A DNA stretch of 11,976 nucleotides from DAIOGN01 sp036745245 (GTDB lineage Bacteria; Zixibacteria; MSB-5A5; JAUVRN01): assembly GCA_036745245.1 (NCBI GenBank), contig DAIOGN010000105.1:1-11976 (forward strand). Direction: 5' to 3'. Below, in pieces: positions 6,809-11,976 of this stretch. Position 1 is the stretch's first letter. Each line of letters begins with the position of its first letter. The notes beneath the pieces are model-generated. The model ran no database searches, was not told where the DNA came from, and was given only the letters and a program-made list of their open reading frames with translations. Both the position numbers and the translations under genes were made by a program.

Positions 6809-7435
6809 TCAAGCCTGGAACTCCCGGCGGACTCGATCGAGCTCTTCGGGTCCCCGATGCTTCAGGCGCTCGGTGACGACGATGGCCGACACGGAGGCGA
6901 GGCACTCCGTCCGGTCCCGATTGACCACCATGTAGTCGTACGACGGCGCCGCCTCCAGCTGATCGCGCGCGATGGACAGCCTTCGTTCGAGGTCCTGCTC
7001 CTCTCCTCGCGAGGTGATCCGCTGCCGCAGCGCGGACGCATCCGGCACCAGGAGGAAGATCCCCACGGTAGGAGAGCTGCGCGCCTGGCGCATGCGCAGG
7101 AAGCCCTTGGGGTCCAGTTCCATGATGAGATCTCCGGAGGAGGTGCCCCGCGTGGCCCAGGAGGGCGAGCCGTAGCGATTCGAACCGTAGACGGTCTCCG
7201 ACTCGAAGATCTCACCGCGCGCCACGAGGTCTTCGAATTCCGACGCGGTGACGAAGTGGTAATGACGGCCCGCCACTTCCCCCGTGCGCGGCGCACGTGT
7301 GGTGTACGTGACCACGCGTGTGAGGCCGGCCACTCGCTCCAGCGTTCCCTGAATCACAGTCTCTTTGCCCGAGCCGGACGGGCCGGACACCACGAAGAGA
7401 ATCTGGAGGACGGCGGGCGACGGTGCAGGGCTCAT
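6809..7435 (-). CDS. gmk: Guanylate kinase
   Basis: The product has 208 residues, the usual length. It phosphorylates GMP to GDP with ATP in the cytoplasm, linking purine synthesis to GTP. The P-loop GPSGSGKET is at 18-26; the GMP-binding region has YTTRAPRTGEVAGRHYHFV and then GEIFESETVYGSNRYGSP. A lid-type Arg-rich segment (LRQRITSRGEEQDLERRL) follows, and the C-terminal VVNRDRTE resembles the usual VVND-type strand. The ATG at 7435 is the first start after an in-frame TGA 18 nt upstream. There is no evident Shine-Dalgarno (CCCGCC precedes it). Glu25 in the P-loop replaces the more usual Ser or Gly (GKST/GKGT). It lies 43 nt after the membrane protein gene and 65 nt before purD, so grouping with purine genes fits its role. 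Confidence 0.95.
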   Translation of the reverse strand: MSPAPSPAVLQILFVVSGPSGSGKETVIQGTLERVAGLTRVVTYTTRAPRTGEVAGRHYHFVTASEFEDLVARGEIFESETVYGSNRYGSPSWATRGTSSGDLIMELDPKGFLRMRQARSSPTVGIFLLVPDASALRQRITSRGEEQDLERRLSIARDQLEAAPSYDYMVVNRDRTECLASVSAIVVTERLKHRGPEELDRVRREFQA

Positions 7436-7478
7436 GGCGGGTAAAGTGGTTCACTCCGGCCGGCCGGGCCAAGCGGTT

Positions 7479-8486
7479 TCAGGACGCAGAGGGTTCCCTC
7501 CCGGCATCGGCCTCCGACGCCCACCACGACACAAGCGGCGCAAGCACCACGGGAATCAAGTCCCCGTACACGCGATGCTCCACCATGTTGCCAAACAGGA
7601 ACACCCCCACGACGTACACGGGCACGATGATCCACGCGTCCTGCAACTGCCCCGGCGGCACCTTCCGGCGCAGGTGCCACCCCAAAAGCCAGAGGAAACC
7701 AAGCGCCGAACACAAAAACGGCCACAGGCTCGGGTCGGACCAGCGTGCGAGGTTTTCCTGCCAGTGCGTGGTGGCCGCTTCGTAGTGATTCCACTCCAGC
7801 CACGCCGGTCCGCTTGCAAACCGGAAGGCGAAGGCCAGCGCTCCCTTCGCCGCGATCCACACCACGGACGTGGCTGCCACATGAACCAACAGGTGCCGGG
7901 CGGGCCGCTCCCGAAGGGCTATCAGGGCGGCGAGAGGCAGAAGGAACAACGTGGTTTCACGATTGAGTGTGGCCAGGAGGAACACGGGATACCAGAGCCA
8001 CCACTGCCGCTTCTGCCAGAGAATGAGCAGGGACGTGAAAAAGCACACCGACGGGATGTCCCACGGGAACCAAACGGTGTACGGCTGGGGCAAAATAAAC
8101 ACAAAGGGGATGACGAAGTAGACCGAGAACGCGGCATAGGCCGCGCGCACGCGATGAACGAACAGCCCCAGGTACGCCCTGAACAGGTAGTACAGAAGCA
8201 GGAAGCTTCCCCACTCGAGGACCGAGACGGCCGTACGGGCGTCGAGGCCAGCCGAGGTGGCCAGGCGCAGGAGAAACGGCGAAAGCCAGCGATAACAGAA
8301 CGGCCTGGGGGCGCGCAGGGCCAAAAGATCTTCGAGGTCGGCAAACGGAAGCTGCACCGCCACGGCGAGGTGGTAGTGCATGAGATAATGGGAGAACAGG
8401 CCCGCCAGGAGGGCGCAGATGGCCTCCCGCACCACGGGACGGGGATACGTTCCTGCGGGTTCCACGACTCTTGGGTTGGGTGCCAA
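7479..8486 (-). CDS. Polytopic membrane protein of unknown function
   Basis: I do not recognise a named family. The 335-residue product is strongly hydrophobic, with about eight to ten membrane segments (roughly 18-36, 88-108, 116-133, 146-158, 163-190, 200-222, 255-272, 284-300, 308-322). Distinct polar motifs sit between them: CYRWLSPFLLR (64-74), VWFPWDIPS (138-146), LNRETTLF (174-181) and VEHRVYGDLIP (302-312). Charged residues flanking helices in this way recall polytopic GT-C-type glycosyltransferases, but that is only a resemblance. The listed start is TTG, 6 nt after the mutase TAG; GTG codons at 8468, 8435 or 8432 (Val8, Val18 or Val19) are alternatives, and none has a convincing Shine-Dalgarno. 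It lies between the mutase and gmk with no obvious link to either. Confidence 0.75.
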   Translation of the reverse strand: MAPNPRVVEPAGTYPRPVVREAICALLAGLFSHYLMHYHLAVAVQLPFADLEDLLALRAPRPFCYRWLSPFLLRLATSAGLDARTAVSVLEWGSFLLLYYLFRAYLGLFVHRVRAAYAAFSVYFVIPFVFILPQPYTVWFPWDIPSVCFFTSLLILWQKRQWWLWYPVFLLATLNRETTLFLLPLAALIALRERPARHLLVHVAATSVVWIAAKGALAFAFRFASGPAWLEWNHYEAATTHWQENLARWSDPSLWPFLCSALGFLWLLGWHLRRKVPPGQLQDAWIIVPVYVVGVFLFGNMVEHRVYGDLIPVVLAPLVSWWASEADAGREPSAS

Positions 8487-8492
8487 CCCCGT

Positions 8493-10148
8493 CTAGAACG
8501 CCGGCTTCTCTACGTACTCGCCCCACTCTTCCCGGAGCACGTCGCACATCTCCTGCAGTGTGCAGTAGGCGCGTGAACACTCGATGAAGTGAGGCATGGT
8601 GTTGTCGGTGCCGCGGGCAGCCCGCCGCAGGCCCGCCAGAGCGGACGAGACGCGCGCGGAGTCGCGTTCCGTTTTCACGTCGCGCAGCCGCGTCACCTGT
8701 TCCCGCTCGACTCTCGGCTCGATCTTGAGCACCGGGATCTCGAGTTCCTCGTTCGACAGCTGGAAATCGTTTACGCCCACGATGAGCCGATCCCGACGAT
8801 CGATCTCGTCCTGGTACACCGCGGCGGCCTTCGCGATCTCGTGCTGGAAGTAACCGCTTTCAATGCAGGCGAGCACCCCGCCGCGCCGCTCGATCTCGTC
8901 GAAGTACGCAAGGGCTCCGGCTTCCATGCGATCGGTGAGGCTCTCCACGAAGTACGAACCGGCCAGCGGGTCGACGGTGTTGATGACACCCGTTTCGTAC
9001 GCCAGCACCTGCTGCGTGCGCAGCGCGATGCGCGCCGCCTTGTCGGACGGCAGGGCCAGGGTCTCATCCATGCTGTTGGTGTGAAGGCTTTGCGTGCCTC
9101 CGAGGACGGCGGACAGAGCCTCGCAGGCCGTGCGCACGATGTTCAACTCGGGTTGCTGCGCCGTGAGTGAGCAGCCCGCGGTCTGCGTGTGAAAGCGCAG
9201 AAGCCAGGACCGTTCATCCGTGGCGCCGTACCGCTCCTTCATGCACCGGGCCCAGATCCGCCGGGCGGCGCGATACTTGGCGATTTCCTCGAAGAAATCC
9301 ATGTGGGCGTTGAAGAAAAACGAGAGCCGCGGAGCGAACTCGTCCACCTGCAGGCCCCTCGCGAGAGCGAAGTCGACGTAGGCGAGCCCGTCGGCAAGCG
9401 TGAACGCCAGTTCCTGAATCGCCGTGGAGCCCGCCTCACGAATGTGGTAGCCCGAAATCGAGATCGTGTTCCATTGCGGCATGCTCCGGGTGCAGTACTC
9501 GATCAAGTCCACGATGAGCCGCATGGACGGCTCCGGAGGATAGATGAACTCCTTCTGGGCGATGTACTCCTTGAGGATGTCGTTCTGCAGCGTGCCGCGC
9601 AGGCGGTCGGGCGACACGCCCTGTTTTTCGGCCACCACGATGTACATGGCCAGGAGGATCGACGCGGGCGAGTTGATGGTCATGGACGTGGACACCGCGC
9701 CCAGGTCGATCCCGTCGAAGATGACCTCCATGTCGCGCAGAGTATCCACCGCCACGCCGCAGACGCCCACTTCGCCCTGGGCGTGCGGATCGTTGGAATC
9801 GTAGCCCATGAGTGTGGGCAGATCGAAGGCCACCGACAACCCCGCCTGCCCGTGCTCCAGGAGATAATGATAGCGGCGGTTGGTTTCCTCCGGCGTGCCC
9901 ATGCCGGAAAATTGCCGCATGGTCCACAGGCGCTTACGGTACATGTCCTGGTGCACCCCACGCGTGTACGGGAAGACTCCGGGTTCTCCCACCTGCCGAG
10001 CGTGGTGATCCGACGGCAGATCCTGCGGTGTGTACAGGGGCCGGATCGGCTCCGAGGAGACGGTCACGAATTTCGCGGGCGGGGATGAGTCGCGCGCACC
10101 CCTGCGGGACTCGCGGCGCTCGGTGTCTACGGCGGTGGGCTTCGCCAT
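8493..10148 (-). CDS. icmA: Coenzyme-B12 acyl-CoA mutase large subunit, isobutyryl-CoA mutase type
   Basis: The product has 551 residues: the substrate-binding TIM barrel of the methylmalonyl-CoA mutase family, without the C-terminal cobalamin domain. Motifs include TMRQFSGMGTPEETN (about 77-91), LSVAFDLPTLMGYDS, LQNDILKEYIAQKEF, SISGYHIREAGST (Tyr234-His235, matching Tyr243-His244 of P. shermanii methylmalonyl-CoA mutase), LRFHTQTAG and the ending WGEYVEKPAF. The residues that bind the methylmalonyl carboxylate (Tyr89, Arg207) are here Phe80 (TTT, 9911-9909) and Gln198 (CAG, 9557-9555), the pair and numbering known for Streptomyces isobutyryl-CoA mutase IcmA. Rearrangement of isobutyryl-CoA to n-butyryl-CoA or a similar monoacyl substrate is inferred. 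A separate B12-binding small subunit is needed and is not in the window. The ATG lies 2 nt after the meaB TGA, with GGAG 10 nt upstream. A longer in-frame start at 10199 lies within meaB and is not favoured. Confidence 0.9.
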   Translation of the reverse strand: MAKPTAVDTERRESRRGARDSSPPAKFVTVSSEPIRPLYTPQDLPSDHHARQVGEPGVFPYTRGVHQDMYRKRLWTMRQFSGMGTPEETNRRYHYLLEHGQAGLSVAFDLPTLMGYDSNDPHAQGEVGVCGVAVDTLRDMEVIFDGIDLGAVSTSMTINSPASILLAMYIVVAEKQGVSPDRLRGTLQNDILKEYIAQKEFIYPPEPSMRLIVDLIEYCTRSMPQWNTISISGYHIREAGSTAIQELAFTLADGLAYVDFALARGLQVDEFAPRLSFFFNAHMDFFEEIAKYRAARRIWARCMKERYGATDERSWLLRFHTQTAGCSLTAQQPELNIVRTACEALSAVLGGTQSLHTNSMDETLALPSDKAARIALRTQQVLAYETGVINTVDPLAGSYFVESLTDRMEAGALAYFDEIERRGGVLACIESGYFQHEIAKAAAVYQDEIDRRDRLIVGVNDFQLSNEELEIPVLKIEPRVEREQVTRLRDVKTERDSARVSSALAGLRRAARGTDNTMPHFIECSRAYCTLQEMCDVLREEWGEYVEKPAF

Positions 10149-10150
10149 GT

Positions 10151-11140
10151 TCAGGATTCTCCAGACGTGCGTACGGGTGCGGCCAGCCAGCGCTCCCACA
10201 CCCGGTCGGCGCCGCCATGAGGGTCGAGTGTCCCCCGAATGAGCCGGTCGGCCAGGTCGGGCCAGTGGGTGTCCTGTGTCAAGTCGTGCGCAAGATACGA
10301 ATGCAGCCGCTCACGCAAAACGTTTTCAAGATCGGCCAGCACCTGACGTTCGCGGGCCGCCGACCCGGGCCCCGACAACTCGGGGCGTGCACGAAAGGCC
10401 GCAAGTTGCTCTCGCCATTCGACCACGCCCTTCCGGGCGGTGGCCTGCGTGAGCAGCACGGGCGGAGTCCAGGCAAAGGCGTCCCCTCTCGTGCGCAGCA
10501 CGAGTTCGAGTTCGGAGGCCAGCTGGCCCGCACCGGGTCGGTCGCACTTGTTGATGAGAAAGAGGTGCGCGGCCTCGAGGATTCCCGCTTTGAGCGCCTG
10601 TATGCCGTCTCCCGATTCCGGCACGAACACGGCGCACACCACGTCGCACACGTTGGTCACGTCGAGTTCGATCTGTCCCACGCCCACCGTTTCCACCAGG
10701 AGCCAGTCGAAGCCGTAGGCATCCATGACGGCGCACACGTCGCGTGTCGCGGCCGCCAGCCCGCCCGAATTCCCGCGCGTAGCCATGCTGCGGATGTACA
10801 CGCCGTCCGTGTCCGAGAGATCGCCCATGCGCACGCGGTCGCCCAGAAGCGCACCCCCTGTAAACGGCGACGTGGGATCCACGGCCACCACGCCCACCGA
10901 GAGACCGTCGTCCACAAGGGAGTGAGCCAGAGCGTCGACCAGCGTGCTCTTGCCTGCGCCTGGCGGTCCGGTGATGCCCACCCGGTACGCGCCCTTCGCC
11001 CGCGGATACACCAGCGCCAGTACGTCCCGGTATCCGGGGGCCCGGTTCTCCACCAGGCTGATGCAACGGGACAGAGCCCTGCGCTCGCGCCGGGCGAGCC
11101 CGGCCAGCAGGTCCTGCCAGGGAGGGCTCGAAGTGCTCAT
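10151..11140 (-). CDS. meaB: MeaB-type GTPase, chaperone of B12-dependent mutase
   Basis: The product has 329 residues, typical for MeaB/ArgK G3E-family GTPases. Family members gate adenosylcobalamin loading and protect or reactivate B12 acyl-CoA mutases. The P-loop GPPGAGKST is at 58-66; the switch region has VDPTSPFTGGALLGDRVRM and then SMATRGNSGGL; ETVGVGQ (150-156) is the Walker B/switch segment and NKCD (197-200) the guanine-specificity motif. The ATG at 11140 gives the standard N-terminus; an upstream in-frame start at 11173 would extend back nearly to the recJ stop. An AAGAAG lies just upstream but partly within a small TCTTC/GAAGA hairpin. The gene is directly upstream of the mutase with a 2-nt gap (TGA-AC-ATG), which strongly suggests that this mutase is its client. 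Confidence 0.93.
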   Translation of the reverse strand: MSTSSPPWQDLLAGLARRERRALSRCISLVENRAPGYRDVLALVYPRAKGAYRVGITGPPGAGKSTLVDALAHSLVDDGLSVGVVAVDPTSPFTGGALLGDRVRMGDLSDTDGVYIRSMATRGNSGGLAAATRDVCAVMDAYGFDWLLVETVGVGQIELDVTNVCDVVCAVFVPESGDGIQALKAGILEAAHLFLINKCDRPGAGQLASELELVLRTRGDAFAWTPPVLLTQATARKGVVEWREQLAAFRARPELSGPGSAARERQVLADLENVLRERLHSYLAHDLTQDTHWPDLADRLIRGTLDPHGGADRVWERWLAAPVRTSGES

Positions 11141-11179
11141 CGCACTTCTTCCCAGGAAGAGCCGCGTCCACAAATGAGT

Positions 11180-11976
11180 TCAGGCATGGAAGTACTCGCC
11201 GGCATCATACACGTGCAGATCACGGATTCGGAGCTGAATGCGCCTCTGTCCCTGCCACACGTTGTACTCCGGCACATACGCCAAATCGAAGCGCGCATTC
11301 GGGCGGTTGAGTGAAAGAGCCAGATCTCCGAACCCGAAGCCGATGGAGTCGAGCACCGTGCGATCCTGTGCCACGCGCAGGCGCAGATGATTCTGGTGCG
11401 GGCCCACGCATTGGGCCGACCCGGCACAGCGCAACCCCCGGCTCACGAACACCGGGCGCGTGTTGTGCGGACCGAAGGGGGCGAAGAGTTCCAGGTGCGC
11501 GAGAAACTCATCGTCTACGGTGTGCAGATCGATTTCGGCGTCCACCGGGAGCTTGCGCACCAGGTCGTCCGGCAGGAGCACGGTGCGGGCCACGTGTTTC
11601 ACCTGCTCCCGAAACGCAGGGATGTCCTCGCGCCGTATGGAGAGACCGGCGGCGTACTTGTGCCCGCCATATTTGATGAGGTGTTTGTGGCACTGGCGCA
11701 GGGCCTCGGTGAGGTGAAACGCGGGGATGCTGCGGGCCGAGCCCTTGCCCTCGTCCCCTTCCACAGACACCAGGATCGTGGGAAGGTGATAGGTTTCCAC
11801 CAGTCGCGACGCCACAATCCCGATCACCCCGGGATGCCACCGGTCCGAGTCGAGCACGATAATGCGATCCGACTCGAGGTCGACTTCGCTCTCCACCTTG
11901 AGGAGAGCTTCACGCAACGTCTGCTCGTCGAACGCCTTTCGCTTCTTGTTTTCCTCGTCCAGTTCCCGGGCGATCT
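11180..11976 (-). CDS. recJ: Single-stranded-DNA-specific exonuclease RecJ, C-terminal part
   Basis: A frame enters from the right edge (IARELDEENKKRKAFDEQ) and runs 265 codons to TGA at 11180, so the 5' part with the DHH catalytic domain is outside the window. The visible portion matches the RecJ DHHA1 and OB-fold regions: DRWHPGVIGIVASRLVE, then GKGSARSIPAFHLTEAL, and the diagnostic YGGHKYAAGL. Further on, LELFAPFGPHNTRPVF precedes the C-terminal beta-rich domain. RecJ degrades single-stranded DNA 5' to 3' in recombination and mismatch or base-excision repair. It ends 39 nt before meaB. No terminator is visible there, so read-through into the mutase genes is possible. Confidence 0.95.
   Translation of the reverse strand, partial: IARELDEENKKRKAFDEQTLREALLKVESEVDLESDRIIVLDSDRWHPGVIGIVASRLVETYHLPTILVSVEGDEGKGSARSIPAFHLTEALRQCHKHLIKYGGHKYAAGLSIRREDIPAFREQVKHVARTVLLPDDLVRKLPVDAEIDLHTVDDEFLAHLELFAPFGPHNTRPVFVSRGLRCAGSAQCVGPHQNHLRLRVAQDRTVLDSIGFGFGDLALSLNRPNARFDLAYVPEYNVWQGQRRIQLRIRDLHVYDAGEYFHA

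Noticed and set aside
7365..8576. 403-codon open frame on the plus strand
   Set aside because: Antisense to gmk and the membrane protein; very charged and repetitive composition with no recognisable motif.
11141..11179. Cobalamin riboswitch before meaB
   Set aside because: Only 39 nt separate recJ and meaB, too short for a cobalamin riboswitch aptamer. Only a 5-bp hairpin is visible.
9812..11314. 500-codon open frame on the plus strand
   Set aside because: It lies antisense to the clear mutase and meaB genes. The translation is low-complexity (Arg, Gly, His, Pro-rich) without domains, as expected from GC-rich shadow frames.
1..11976. CRISPR arrays, insertion sequences, tRNA genes, long repeats
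   Set aside because: I looked for regularly spaced repeats, terminal inverted repeats, transposase motifs and tRNA-like cloverleaf sequence, and saw none by eye. A computed search could still find short or degenerate ones.

Overview
The window is GC-rich (my estimate by eye is above 60 %) and densely packed. All ten supported protein genes lie on the minus strand, so transcription runs from position 11976 towards position 1. I see no tRNA, rRNA, CRISPR array, transposon or phage gene. A 10-N assembly gap lies inside purD. The organism is most likely an uncultured, high-GC bacterium of the Fibrobacteres-Chlorobi-Bacteroidetes (FCB) group in the broad sense. This is inferred from a GlmU-like bifunctional enzyme of the alternative type known from Bacteroidetes, and from a lipoprotein with the Pro-Pro-Gly-Gly-Pro plus bacterial Ig-like layout common in that group. 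The N gap suggests a draft or metagenome assembly.

Layout in transcription order. (1) The 3' part of recJ enters from the right edge. (2) meaB, a G-protein chaperone for B12-dependent mutases, is followed after 2 nt by the large subunit of a coenzyme-B12 acyl-CoA mutase. Its two substrate-selecting residues are Phe80 and Gln198, the isobutyryl-CoA mutase pair, not the Tyr/Arg pair of methylmalonyl-CoA mutase. No cobalamin-binding small subunit lies in the window. (3) A polytopic membrane protein of unknown function follows, then guanylate kinase (gmk). (4) purD (split by the N run) and purE overlap by one base and belong to de novo purine synthesis. (5) Next is a secreted tetratricopeptide repeat (TPR) protein with its own strong Shine-Dalgarno and a perfect TATAAT upstream. 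(6) After a small hairpin come a GlmU-like enzyme (UDP-GlcNAc supply for the cell envelope), a large TPR lipoprotein, and an Ig-like lipoprotein that starts with TTG and runs off the left edge. These last three overlap and look translationally coupled.

The genes fall into three modules: an acyl-CoA mutase module, a nucleotide module (gmk, purD, purE), and an envelope module (exported TPR protein, GlmU-like enzyme, two lipoproteins). Most spacings are from overlap to about 95 nt, so one or a few long transcripts are plausible. The observations most worth following are the isobutyryl-CoA-type active site in a gene that would routinely be labelled methylmalonyl-CoA mutase, and the homologous but non-identical flanks of the N run.
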